A DNA stretch of 32,065 nt from Cochliopodium minus (GCA_024220525.1 JAMYWO010000276.1:1-32065); one strand, 5' to 3'; positions 1 through 10,359 are shown, numbered from the stretch's first letter. The notes: generated by a model from the letters alone, not told the origin. Numbers and translations: made by a program.

Positions 1-629
1 AAAATTAAAAAAACTTTGAAACCTTTTTCCCTACTAATCCATAAAAATAACTCAAAAGAGAAGGAAATACACCCTGTTTTTGAATGTTTTCAAAAAGTTC
101 TTTCATTGTGATTTCCTTCTTTGACTGTTGTTGAGGAAGCAAAAGCGCTTGTCTTCCTTTACACAATTCCAACATCAATGTATGTGGTTTAACCAACTCT
201 ATAGTCTGTGAAAATATTAATTTATTAAATGAAAAAGTTCTTAAATTGAGAAAAAAATTTTTGATTACTTTTTCTACATCTTCAACACTTTTTTCACTGA
301 CATGCGCAGTTCCTACAATGTATATTTCGTCTCCATTTTTACTTTCTATAAAGGATAATATTTTTTGATAATAATAATTGGAATACAATTAAAAAAAATT
401 ATTATTATTATTACCCAAATAAGTACATGTATCGGGCAACTATAATTGATATACATTTTAATTTTGTTAATTAATATAATTTTAACAGGTTTACCTGATC
501 TTTATCGACGATATGTTCGTCATATAATCTTTGCAATTCTAATTCTTCAAGAGAAATAGGATTTTCTTCATACATGTTGTTCTCATTATTCTCAATCTCA
601 TTTATTTCTTCATTTTGCTCTTTTTCCAT
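1..629 (-). CDS. TraB-domain protein (TRABD/PrgY-like), 3' end outside window
   Basis: Four exons are visible: 629-495, 439-415, 345-269 and 205-23. The ATG at 629 opens an acidic N-terminus (MEKEQNEEINEIEN). After splicing the core reads IYIVGTAHVSEKSVEDVEK, then TIELVKPHTLMLELCKGR. This is the TraB signature: a GTAH box, then the ELC box after a short helix. TraB proteins are eukaryotic and bacterial proteins related to PrgY and TIKI; eukaryotic TRABD is generally linked to membranes or mitochondria, and its reaction is not settled. The unspliced frame would end in TAA at 7-5. A donor GTTTCA at 22 avoids this, and the same donor hexamer is used by SPCS1 at 3165. The C-terminal half and any membrane segments are off the left edge. 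Family call firm; the last visible donor is inferred. Confidence 0.85.
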
Positions 630-907
630 TCTAAATTGATTCTCGTTAAATTAATAAATTCAATTTTTTTTTTGATTTATTATTAACAGAAAGTGATATT
701 TTGAAAGAAAAAAAAGAATTGAGGGGATGATTCATTAAAACACGATTTCAAATTTACAAAAAAGAATTAGCTTTCAAAAATAATAATTTAATTTTTATTT
801 TACATTTTAATAAATTAATTTCATTTAAAAAAAGAATATCCATGAGCTAAAAAGAAACAAAAGGATCAAACACAAACAAAAAAAAAAACAAATATTTTTC
901 ACTGATT

Positions 908-1774
908 TCACCAACAAAACTTATCTTTTTTGACGAAAACCTTCTTGTCCTCAACTTCCTTTTTGTCATCGTGCTTCTTCAATCTCAAAGAACCTTTATC
1001 TTTTTTCTCCTTCTTCAATTTCTTTTTCTCTTCCTTTTTACTCTTCTTTTCTCTACGACGTTTCTTTTTATCAGTAGATTTAATCTCGTCATCATGGATC
1101 TTTTCAATTACAAAGGAATCACGCATCACTTCGATCATTTTCATGGAAGGAGTTCCGTGGATCTCAGTTTCAAAGTCGATCAGTTGTTTGTAAAAGTTTG
1201 AGTTGATATTGATGACAGGTCTTTTCTTCTTCACCAAATCTACTGCCTCAGAAAGTTTCATTTTTTCATGTTGGATAAGATATGAAATGACGAATGCTGC
1301 TGATCTTAATTTTTTTATTTTGAAAAATGAGATATATTTAAAGGATATGTGAAATTTTTCAATTTTAACTTCTTTTTGGATTATATTTCGTTATTCTAAC
1401 ATATATCCAACTTTAAGATGAAATAGAAAATTGGTTTACCTTGATATTCCCGAAAAACAATGTACAAATACAGGAGAATTAGATTTCCTAGCAGTATCAA
1501 TGAATTCATTGGATTGAGGGAAATATCTATCAATATTTTCTGTCATGGTTTCACTAACATTTAATTTCAAATATTCAAAATCTCCCTCAAATCGATTCAA
1601 ACATTCACATACAGATACTATTTTCTTGATTCCCTTTGAAAGCAGCCATTCTTTATCTTCACTTCCCTTCTGGGTTCCAAGATAAAGAAAATTGGCTATT
1701 ATCTCAGATTGATTATCTATCCAAGAAACATTTGTTCCTGTTCCATGAATCAAGTTCTTTTTATCTTCTTCCAT
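908..1774 (-). CDS. Dual-specificity protein phosphatase with lysine-rich tail
   Basis: Two exons, 1774-1440 and 1304-908, give 243 residues. The splice (CAAG|GTAAAC...TTAAG|ATCAGC) completes the cysteine-phosphatase loop VHCFSGISRSAAFV, i.e. HC-x5-R followed by the usual S-[AS]-A. Upstream are FLYLGTQKG and KKIVSVCE, and downstream RPVININSNFYKQL, all typical of the atypical DUSP fold (about residues 20-165). Such enzymes remove phosphate from Ser/Thr/Tyr or from non-protein substrates in cytosol or nucleus. The general-acid position appears to be Glu (LNVSETMTENI) where VHR-type enzymes have Asp. The C-terminal ~65 residues are almost wholly Lys/Glu/Asp and end in KFCW; such tails often drive nuclear or RNA association (inference). 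I start at the ATG after the poly-T tract (1774); an in-frame ATG at 1825 would add a poly-Lys leader. Confidence 0.88.
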
Positions 1775-1983
1775 TTTTTTTTTTTTTTTTTTCACAAAAT
1801 AACTAATTTTTCTTTGGATATGCATTAAAAATAATCAATGGATGTGAAAAGAATATTAAGAAGTATTTTACTCAAATTTTGAAATAGTGCATTTTATTAT
1901 ACGTTTTTATGGTTATAAATATCTTTCTTTGTTAAAATTAATCTTTCTTCTTACAAAAATACAAAATGGAAGCGATGGGAAAA

Positions 1984-2580
1984 TCAATCATGATCGATCA
2001 TTTGATCATATAGGAGGACATAATCACGAGTTGAATTTCCAAATTTCAAAACATCTTTGGCACGCAATTCATAAAAGCGGTGAGGCTTGAGTTTGGTATC
2101 ATTGATGTAAGAAAAATTGGTAGATTTCAAATCCATAAGGTAAGGTCTCACCAAACTTTTCTCATCCACAACAACCCTCCTGAATTGTATAACACAATGT
2201 TGCAAAGAACAAGAAGGATGATCAGTAGGGATATCGACAATACGTCTATCACGGCCAATCAGGTAACAAGACTTTGAATGGATCGGAATTTTCTCCAATT
2301 CTTCTTCTCCCTTGAATGGATAGAGATTCCAACTTTTTTGTGGCACAGCTGCTTCTCTTGGCTCCGTATATTTCAATTCTACGCCATTATCTTGGGTTTT
2401 CTCGTCTTTATCCAGGAGACCACTCTTCTTTTTGGTGGGCAAGATCCTGTTTTTCTCCTGCTCCTTCTTTTCTTCTTGTTCCCTTTCCAGTTCCTCTTGT
2501 TGTTGTTTTGTTCCCCAATCATATTTCTTTTCATATTTTTTATCGCGAGGACTATTATTATCGCTTTTTCTCTTTTTCAT
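1984..2580 (-). CDS. FHA-domain protein of the SNIP1/DAWDLE family
   Basis: Single exon, 198 residues. The N-terminal ~70 residues are Lys/Glu-rich and low complexity. Then comes the SNIP1 signature: a YTEPREAAVPQKSWNLYPFK segment directly before the FHA domain, followed by YLIGRDRRIVDIPTDHPSCS and LQHCVIQFRRV, and ending KDVLKFGNSTRDYVLL. In animals, plants and yeast (SNIP1, DAWDLE, Pml1) these proteins bind phosphothreonine peptides and work with the spliceosome or small-RNA machinery in the nucleus. The phosphopeptide-contact residues are present: Arg in GRDRR, and Ser and His in SCSLQH. The usual Asn-Gly turn of FHA domains is replaced by Asn-Phe (KSTNFSYIND). Family assignment is very likely. 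The role in this organism follows by homology only. Confidence 0.92.
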   Translation of the reverse strand: MKKRKSDNNSPRDKKYEKKYDWGTKQQQEELEREQEEKKEQEKNRILPTKKKSGLLDKDEKTQDNGVELKYTEPREAAVPQKSWNLYPFKGEEELEKIPIHSKSCYLIGRDRRIVDIPTDHPSCSLQHCVIQFRRVVVDEKSLVRPYLMDLKSTNFSYINDTKLKPHRFYELRAKDVLKFGNSTRDYVLLYDQMIDHD

Positions 2581-2806
2581 TCAAAAACTAAATTCAATTT
2601 TTTTTTATTTTTTATTTGATTTGTGATCAGAAGAAAAGTAAAACATAAGATATCGTAATTTGGAAGATATTGTTGATGTTAGATTTGAATGTTATAAATT
2701 GTTTATTTTTCTTCAAAAACTTTTGATTATAAATAAATTTTTAATTCCATTTTAAATATGAGTCATATATTCTTGATATCTCTATCATATTCTTTATAGA
2801 GATGAG

Positions 2807-3168
2807 TTATTTATTCTTCTTTTTGATATTAATTTGATTTTGGATATTTTGGAGAGGGATTTGATTTTTTGGATTGGTGGCCCATTTGACTGGATTTTTA
2901 TTCCAAAAAGACCAATCAGGAACACCAACCAATGAGATGATAACCATCAAACCAAGATAGATCTGGCAAGTCAAAGGAAAATTTTGTAAGACGAATCCAA
3001 TACAAAAAGAAATGATCGCAGCAAGGATAGAAGCCCAAAATATAAAGGACCATGAATTCTTTTGACCAATAAAATCTGCCTAAATAAAATGATTTTTAGG
3101 GGATATGAAAGATAAAAGATGAAGTTTTATAAATATATGTTTTATGAATTTGAAGATTTTGAAACCAT
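2807..3168 (-). CDS. Signal peptidase complex subunit 1 (SPC12 family)
   Basis: Exon 2 (3079-2807) encodes ADFIGQKNSWSF, two hydrophobic helices (about residues 12-34 and 41-57), the loop VPDWSFWNKNPVKW and a polar lysine-ending tail. This is the SPCS1/Spc1 layout: cytosolic N-terminus, two-helix ER membrane hairpin, then a P-x-W...P-[VL]-K-W motif. It is a non-catalytic subunit that contacts the signal peptidase complex and transmembrane segments. No ATG lies in exon 2 ahead of ADFIGQ. The only good solution upstream is an ATG at 3168-3166 directly followed by a donor GTTTCA, so the first coding exon would be the start codon alone, giving MADFIGQK (91 residues). The family usually begins M-D-[YF]-x-GQ, which fits. 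Family call strong; start exon inferred. Confidence 0.85.
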
Positions 3169-3239
3169 TTTATTCTTTTTTCTTATTTGAAACAATCAAT
3201 TTTATTTTTATTTATTTTAAAAGAAGATGCAATCAAATA

Positions 3240-3666
3240 TTAATTTAATGATTCACTTATAAGTCCCATATTATCTCTAAGAGCATTCCATTGTTCTGAT
3301 TGATTGATGGTGTTAAATTTACAAATTAGAATTTGAAAATTGACGAATATAAATCAAAAATTAAAAAAAATAGACCTATAGTCAATGAGACTCCCTAGAT
3401 ATAAGATATAATGAATATGCTAAGATTAATGTTATCTAAAGATATACCTTGCTCCCTGGGGATAATGTTCCATCTTTCTGATAATATTCCCTAATATCTT
3501 TTCATGAAAGAAATAAAAAGAGATGATTTGTGATTGAATCATTTATTTTACCAACAAAATTCTTTCCTCTGAACGATGTGAATGTAACCCTTATATTTCT
3601 CTTCTCATCCAAATCAAAGTATTTTTGACCATTATCATTCTCTTTTATTTCCATTATCTTCAACAT
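3240..3666 (-). CDS. Transcriptional coactivator p15/PC4 (SUB1)
   Basis: Four exons (3666-3552, 3497-3448, 3394-3376, 3295-3240) give 79 residues. The spliced product reads KYFDLDEKRNIRVTFTSFRG, then KNFVDIREYYQKDG, TLSPGSKGVSLT and IEQWNALRDNM. This is nearly the whole PC4 single-strand DNA-binding fold, with the R-x-V...F-x-G...DIREYY and PG-x-KG-[IV]-SL blocks. PC4/SUB1 binds melted promoter DNA and supports RNA polymerase II initiation and genome stability in the nucleus. The usual Ser/Lys-rich N-terminal region is nearly absent, so this is the minimal core. Exon 3 is only 19 nt and its donor is GTCTAT, unlike the GTAA used elsewhere, but frame and motifs demand it. Start at 3666 (MLKIMEIK) or 3654 (MEIK). 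Confidence 0.92.
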
Positions 3667-4012
3667 TATATTAATATTTGAGAAATGATTTGAGAAATAA
3701 AACTTTACCAACCCAATTTATTATATAAACACAATTTTTTTTTTTTTTGATTTACTAAGAATTTATAAATTTTTATCTTTATTTTCATTTTGAAGAAACA
3801 ATTTCTCCAAACACTATTCAGGTCCTAAAATACTTGAATTCCAATGATAAAGGGAAAAAGCAGATAATATTTGTAAAAGCATAAATTGAAGAAGCCGATA
3901 AAAAAGAAAGACGACAATTCGAAAAATTAAAAATTTTAATTTTAAAAACCATTAATCAATTGATTAAATAAATAATAACATAACATAGAAGAAAAAAAAG
4001 AATTGGAGAATG
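3667..4012. other. Intergenic, PC4 to zinc-cluster gene A
   Basis: A/T-rich sequence with no supported gene. A T-run near 3732-3745 lies upstream of the minus-strand PC4 start and may belong to its promoter or 5' leader; no specific motif is recognised. Confidence 0.5.
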
Positions 4013-5521
4013 TCAATTTATAAGAGTGACCCTTGGAACTTTACTATCTGGAAAACTGTTGTCATCAATCATGCGGATTTGTTTGAGAATAACAAAGCAA
4101 TTAGTCATTCTCCCTTCATTAGCAAAAATACAAACGTCTGTGTCAAAGGCAAAAATAGTTCCATTGTGGTACTTGCTAAATCCTATTATCCTTAAGAATG
4201 TCAAGTTTGTTTTGCATAACTCTGCTACTTGCTATTGAAAAAAAAAAAGATGAAATTTTGAAAATTCATCAATAAAAAATTTAAAATCAAGATTAATTTC
4301 GTGAGGAATTATTAAGATTTCATCAATTTGAAATTCCAAATTAAATTTATAATTTATTTTTTCCTATCATCTCTTTATTTATTTAATATTATTTTGTAAA
4401 AAAAATTGTTTTTTTTACCCTTCCTAATTCCTCGTCTGCTTCTTGATTCAATGGAGAAAAAAAACTTGCAGTTTTCCCTACCATTTCAGTGGATTGATAT
4501 CCTTGAGCAAGTGACATTATCTCTGAAATTTCCCGAATCCTATAGATATGATGATAAATAAATTTATGAGAAATGGAATAATCTGAAGAAGATTAATTAT
4601 ATTAAATATAATTTTTTATTAAATTAAAATTTTATATTTTCATTACCTTAAATTTTTTGTAGTATGCAGTTTCTTTGTGTCTAATACCTGATTATTATAA
4701 GAAAAAAAGGCATACATATTTCCCGCTTTTTTAGCATTATCAGGAAGGAAGATTGACGGGATTTCGAAAAAACTTTCTTGAAGCTGAAAAAGTTGAATAG
4801 GATCAAAATTTAGGATATCATCAGGCAAATTTAGATTTTCTATTTCCAAAATTTCCCTTTGCAGATTTTCTATTTCTTCTTTCAATCTTTCTTCTTCGCT
4901 TAAATCCGTTCCTTTCTGGATTATTTTGAATCCATTTATATCAAATTTATTATCTTGAGGAAGATTGGGATTAATATTTGAATGATTATTCCCATAGTTG
5001 TTTCTTCTATTCACTATATTTACATTATTTATATCATTATTTTGTTGATTGATGGGATAATTTGCGATCATCTGTCTTTTTATTTGATGATCAGGTTGAT
5101 GTTGATTAAAGTTATGATACATATTTTTGTTAAGCAAAGGAATAGCTTGTTTAAGATGACCATTTGCTTCAAAACATCTTTTGTTAGTCTGAATTTGAAA
5201 AATAAAAAATAAATCATTTTTAGTTTCACTCACAAAAATATACAAGAAATTTAAATCATCTTTTGATCATCTTTTTTACCCTAAATCAATACAATAGGCG
5301 AATTAAAAAATTTAAAGTTAAAACTTTAAAAAAAAAATAAGGAAAATTTTTTATTTTAATTTTTTTACTTTACGCAATAGGAACATGGTCTTTCATCATT
5401 GCATTTCCTATGTCCCTTTTTACAATTATGACAAGCCTGACAAAAATAAAAGGGGGTGGAATTGTTTTAAAAAAAAAATTTTGAATTTAATCCCTCTTAC
5501 TTTCTTTGTTCTTTTTTGCAT
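4013..5521 (-). CDS. Zn2Cys6 transcription factor with C-terminal PAS-like domain, paralog A
   Basis: Exons: 5521-5501 (MQKRTKK), 5436 to about 5369 (zinc cluster), 5188-4647, 4539-4419 and 4231-4013; about 321-323 residues. The cluster reads ACHNCKKGHRKCNDERPC then SYC, with the last Cys in the next exon (TNKRCFE). The DERPC...C context resembles the ERT1/AcuK/RDS2 branch of fungal-type zinc clusters (inference). After a low-complexity Asn-rich stretch there is a short acidic coiled coil (LKEEIENLQREILEIE) ending LPDDILNFDPIQLF, shared by all five paralogs. A PAS-like region follows (MYAFFSYNN...MVGKTASFF...FLRIIGFS...IFAFDTDVCIF). It probably binds DNA in the nucleus, and the C-terminal part may bind a ligand or partner. 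The exon 2 to 3 junction is unusual: a plain splice gives C-x4-C, while a 1-nt exon at 5280 restores C-x6-C. Confidence 0.8.
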
Positions 5522-6411
5522 TTCCCTTTTTTTATTTTAAAATTGGAAATATTTATTTATTTAAATTTAGATCATAAAAGTATACAAATAAAATTCTTAA
5601 TAAATTGGCCTAATTATTGGAGAATCAATTGATATGTATCCATTAAAATAGGATCTGAATATATAAAAAAATTAATATTACGAATCTGATATTTTTTTTA
5701 TTTATTTTATAAATCCCTCAACTTTAGTTTTTTATTTTGCGGGTCATTAAATTTAATTTTACAAATAATCTTTATTCACAAATTAAAAATTTTTCAAGAA
5801 AATCTTAGCAACATGACAAAGTGTTCAATTCAAGAATTTATTTGGATTGAGAAAGAAGAAAAATTTTTTTTTTCATATATAAATTTAAAAAAAATAAATT
5901 GGGTATGAAACTTTGTAAAAACATTGAGCAAAAGGACTAGAAGTTTAAAATGAGTATTTTTGAGTAAAATGTATATTTTTTTTTAATTTTGACCCTATCA
6001 AGTAAAAACAAAAAAAAAAAAGATCATTTTCCTTCGGATAGCAACCATCGGGATAGCAACCCATAAATTAACTACCAAGGACTATAATTAAATTCTGTTA
6101 CAAAAATCGTAGTTAAAAAATGGTAGTTTAAAAATTAAATTTGTTAATATTAATAATTAATTTATTCGAAATTTAATCTTATCTGGTGATAAAAATGAGA
6201 TGTTTAATGCATCAAAATGGATATTGAATATTAAAGAAATTAATTTTTATTATCTTTCCAAAAGATATCAAAATTTCACAAGTCTTATTTATAAACCAAA
6301 AAAAGAAAAGTTTTAAAAGTTTTAAAGTGACTTTATTTTATCAACAAATATCATTTTTTTTTTTTTTACACAATACATATTTTTTGAAAAAAAGAATAAA
6401 TTCTTTTTCTC
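5522..6411. other. Intergenic, gene A to gene B
   Basis: About 890 bases of A/T-rich DNA with no convincing ORF on either strand. It holds an 11-base direct repeat, GGATAGCAACC, at 6036-6046 and 6051-6061 inside the least AT-rich part. The part near 5522 is the likely promoter side of gene A; no motif recognised. Confidence 0.5.
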
Positions 6412-7698
6412 TCAGTATAAATAAGTTATTCTGGGACAAAGATCCTTTTCTGAAAGATTTTGTTCGGGATAGTTGACCTTCTTGATGAATACAAAGAGGA
6501 AGGAAGGCTTCTGGTTTCCATCACAAATGACAGCACAATCAGAATCATAAGCAAAAAGACGACCATCCAAAGATCTTCCATAATCTATGATTCTCAAAAA
6601 GTTTACTTCCTTCTTGCAAAGATCAGCAATTTTCTGAGAAGAAGAAAAATTTTTGTTTAAGTTTAAAATGAATTTTCGAAAAAAAAAAATTTTTTATTTT
6701 TTTTACCAAACCACAATCCATCCATGTTTTATCAGAATATTTTGGAGTAAAGATATTCATTGATTTTCCAATCATTTGTTCAGGAGACATTCCATAGAAT
6801 GTGGATGCTTTGACCGAAATGTTTTGGATATCGATGTATTTGGCATTATAGTTCTGTGGATCAATTTGCTTGTTAAAGATTCCTATGATGAACATGGATC
6901 CACAATTAAAATCCTTGGGAAAAGCAAAATGTGGTGGGCTATCTAAACTTTTCCCCTCAGAAAATTTCTCTTTGAAGATGAAGAGCTCTATAGGATCCCA
7001 GAAGGTAATATTATCAGGCAAATTCATTTCATCAATTTCCCTTATCTCCCTCTCTATCATCTCGATCTCCTTCTTTAATTTTTCCTCTTCATTTATATCC
7101 GAATCCCGCTTGATCAATTCAAATCCGCTCCTCTTTATACATTGACCATGACTGTGATCATGATCCATTCTGATTGGAAATGCCATTGTTTTGAGGGATT
7201 GTGGATATTGCATATCCTTCGTAGTTGGGCTCGTATCCAATTTTTCATTTAATTTTTTCCTCTTTGAACTGTTTTCCACCATTTGATTGGGGAATGGCAT
7301 ATAGACTGGATGGATGTTATTAGATACCCTCGTCAAATTTGGTTGATCGTAGCATTGCTTTTCATATTTGATGCAATTTGAGCAAGGTCTCTTATCATCA
7401 CATTTTCTATGGGATTTCTTGCAATGGTGACAAGCCTATATTTTCAAAAAATGAAAGGGAAGTAAGGAAAAAGTTTTGTTTTAGAAAAGTACAAAGGATG
7501 TTTGCAAATAAAAAATTAAAAAATAATTTATATAAGTTGAAATTTATTTTGTCAAAAAAGAAATAATAATCTTTTTTTTTTCCTATTATAACGACAAACT
7601 TTATTTTAAAAAAAAAAAAAAAGATTATAAAACTTTAATACCTTTTTTGCATTTTTCTTCTTATTATCATTGAGAAATTTTGTCTTATTTTTTTCCAT
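6412..7698 (-). CDS. Zn2Cys6 transcription factor with C-terminal PAS-like domain, paralog B
   Basis: Exons 7698-7642, 7435-6707 and 6633-6412 give 335 residues. A basic leader (MEKNKTKFLNDNKKKNAKK) is spliced to a perfect C-x2-C-x6-C-x5-C-x2-C-x6-C cluster (ACHHCKKSHRKCDDKRPC, SNCIKYEKQC). A ~75-residue linker with His and Lys patches follows. Then comes the charged coiled coil (LKKEIEMIEREIREIDEM) with the family box LPDNITFWDPIELF. The PAS-like domain (from about residue 205) contains MFIIGIFNKQ, ISVKASTFYGMSPEQMIGKS, FLRIIDYG and LFAYDSDCAVICD. The SPEQMIGKS phrase is the PAS helix motif (S-x-x-x-[ML]-[IV]-G). Predicted nuclear DNA-binding regulator. The first intron sits one codon before the zinc cluster, as in paralog A. 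It is one of the two clearest family members for PAS comparison. Confidence 0.88.
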
Positions 7699-8678
7699 TT
7701 ATATTTGTTTTTCAGTGGATAATATTTTTTAAATTTTGATTTTTTTTTATTTTATTTATAAATATCTTACAAATTTATATTTTACTTTTCCAAATTAAAA
7801 GGAAAAAAAACTTTTTCGAGTTGAATTGCAAAAGAAATCTTTATTTTTTCAAAATGGTTTGTTATTTACTTTGGATTTTACTTTATATCTTATTATATTT
7901 ATTCTATAAAATCGGAATAAAATTCTTTTTTATTTTTATTAGGTTTGAAATTTCTTGTTAAATAAAAAATCGGAAATGTGAATAACAAATTCATTTAAAG
8001 CGCTCGATGTCCAACCTTATTTATTCATTAGAAGATCTATATTTTTGTCTATTTTTTAAAATATTTAGTTGAAGATTCTTTAGATAGGATAGGGAAAAGC
8101 ATTTTATAGGATATAAAAGAAAAATGAAAAATGGGAAATGATTTTAAAATCTTTCTAGTTTTTGAATCAAGTTGTCTAACAATAGAATTTGTTAAAAATA
8201 AACCATTTTTGTAAATGATTAAAAACAAATTTTTTTTTAATTTAAACAAAAAGATAATGAGATTTCAGTATATTTTCAATTTTTTATTTTTTATTTCGAG
8301 TGAAGTAGAAGAAATATACTGAAATCTCAGTATGATATGAAAAAAAAATATTTTTGAATCATTTCCTTCTTACAATTTCTTTATTTTGACAAACTTTAAC
8401 CCTCATTGACTTGAATAAATAAAAAAATTTAAGTTTGTTGCAGAAAGGGTTAAAAAAAATTTTGTTTTTTTAAAGTTGTTTTTTTTATCTTTATTCGAAA
8501 GATTTGAATGATTACAAAAAAATCAATTCCATTTTACGTAAATGTTTAAAAAGTGAATGAGGTATATATTTTCATTTTCAAATTTAAATATTTTTATTTG
8601 AAGCTAACATAAATCATTTTTTTTTTTTCTCCCTTTCAAAAAACTTTCCACCTTTCAAATATCTTTGATAAACGATTA
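7699..8678. other. Intergenic, gene B to gene C
   Basis: About 980 bases without a supported gene. The open frame at 8249-8049 (minus) has no family features and low-complexity composition. The main structure is the inverted repeat at 8258-8329, listed separately. Confidence 0.5.
8258..8329. repeat. Perfect 18-bp inverted repeat, 36-base spacer
   Basis: Left arm 8258-8275 (TGAGATTTCAGTATATTT) is exactly reverse-complementary to 8312-8329. The spacer is T-rich with a short GC-containing core. It could form a long hairpin in RNA or be the ends of a small degenerate mobile element. It lies between two same-strand genes. Confidence 0.85.
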
Positions 8679-9830
8679 TCATAGCAAAGGAGTGAATCTT
8701 GGAATCATATTGGTAGTTTTACCTTCCAACTTTTTGATTTCTTTTATGTATAGAAAGGTGAAATTAGGAACACCGTTATCATCACAAAATATGGCACAAT
8801 GACTGTCATAAGCAATTAATTCACCCTTATCATTTTTGATAACATCAATCACCCTAATAAAATTGATTTTATCTTTCAAGAGGCTGCTTATTTGCTATTT
8901 ATTTGAAAAAAAATATAAAAATAAAAAATATTTGAAGGAGAATTAAAATATGTCGTATAAAAAAAATTTTGTTTTCTATCAAAAGATTATAATTACATTT
9001 CCTAATTGGCTATGAGTTTCGTTTGAGTATGAAAGGCAAAAATTATCGTAAGTTTTTCCGATCATATCAGGAGGAACTCTCCCTGAACAAAGTGAAAAAG
9101 AATCTGAAACATCAAGAACTCTCCAATATTTTGCATAGAAATTAATTGGGTTGCTTGTTGGAATCTTTAATCAAAGAAATTAATAGTGAAAAAAAGAATA
9201 TAAATAAACAGCGAAAAATAATAAAATAATATTTTTTACTTTGTCGAAGGTCCCAATTAAGAACATTCCACCTGCTTTTCTTCCATCAGATGGTAAGAAA
9301 GGCAAAGTGATATTGGGCTTCATACAAAGTTTTTTTATGTTGATGAATTCGATGGGATCCATCTTCATGAAATCCTCAGGTATTTCCCCTTCGTCCATGA
9401 TCTTGATTTGTTTGGTTAAATATTCAATTTCCTTTCTAAGATCCTCTTCTTCACTTGGAGTCATCATCAGTTCATTATTTTCTCTTAAAATTATCCTATG
9501 TGATTCATTTGGTCTTAAATTTTGTATTATTTCCGAACCATATTTTTCAATGTAATCTTCTGGACCCATGATCCCCTTTAGATCTTCCAGAGTGTATATT
9601 CTATCTACAGTGTTATTTATTATAATGGGCATAATCGATTGAGTCAAGGATGACCCTGTATTGAATGCTTTCCTTTTTGAGGATTCATTGAAGCACTCTT
9701 TTTTATATTTTATACAATTTGTACATGGTCTGAAATTATCACATTTCTTGTGTGATTTTTTACAATATTGACATGCTTTCTTTACATTTTTCTTTTTTGT
9801 CTTCCCTTTTATCATATCATTCTTGTCCAT
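8679..9830 (-). CDS. Zn2Cys6 transcription factor with C-terminal PAS-like domain, paralog C
   Basis: Exons 9830-9240, 9164-8997 and 8894-8679 give 324 residues. The zinc cluster, at residues 20-46, is uninterrupted (ACQYCKKSHKKCDNFRPC, TNCIKYKKEC). A segment shared only with paralog D follows (DRIYTLEDLKGIMGPEDY), then the coiled coil LRKEIEYLTKQIKIMDEG, the box IPEDFMKMDPIEFI, and the PAS-like domain: GGMFLIGTFDK, FYAKYWRVLDVSDSFSLCSG, RVPPDMIGKTYDNFC, INFIRVIDVIKND and LIAYDSHCAIFCDD. It has no intron before or inside the cluster, unlike A, B and E. Predicted nuclear regulator. The neighbour at 10360-11517 is a near copy, so the two arose by tandem duplication. Confidence 0.9.
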
Positions 9831-10359
9831 AGATCAAATCTATGTTTTTTATACAGTTTATATAAATTTTATTTTTTTTATTTCGTTTCTTTTTTTTTAT
9901 TTTTATTTAAAAAATTAAAAAATTTATATTTTTCATTATTTTTTAAGAGAAATAAGAGGAAGATAATATAATATCCCTTCATTAATTGAGAGAAATATCT
10001 ACCAATTGAGAATATTTTAGTTTCTTAAAATAATATCGAGATTTGATTAAGTATCCTTCAACAAATTTGAGATAATACTTTAAAAATGAAATTAAAAATT
10101 TTTAATATACAACTATTATAAAAAAAAATAATAATATTTTTTTTAAAAAGAGAGAAATAGATGAAATTAAGGTAATTATTTGGAATTGACATGTATTTTT
10201 CATTATCTTTGAAATAACTGTAAAAATCCTCGATGATGGAAACAAAGTTAGAAAGATTGCCAAAAGAGAGGAATTGTAGAGAGAAACTTTAAGATGAAAT
10301 TGTTTCAATTCTCTAAAAATTACCCAAATATGTTTTCATCCAACATTTTCCTCTTTAAA
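9831..10359. other. Intergenic, gene C to gene D
   Basis: About 530 bases of A/T-rich DNA. The open frame at 10308-10102 (minus) looks like translated low-complexity sequence. The segment 10000-10080 is slightly less AT-rich but shows nothing recognisable. Confidence 0.5.

Noticed and set aside
930-1201. Two plus-strand open frames
   Set aside because: Antisense of the phosphatase exon 2; same Lys/Glu to Phe/Ser artefact.
2278-2626. Plus-strand open frames rich in Phe/Leu/Ser
   Set aside because: They are the antisense of the SNIP1-like gene. The Lys/Glu-rich leader reads as Phe/Leu/Ser on the other strand, and no family motif appears.
6036-6061. 11-base direct repeat GGATAGCAACC
   Set aside because: Only two units with no wider structure; too little to call an operator or element.
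8049-8249. Minus-strand 66-codon open frame
   Set aside because: Low-complexity Phe/Lys/Ile sequence without family similarity or splice partners.
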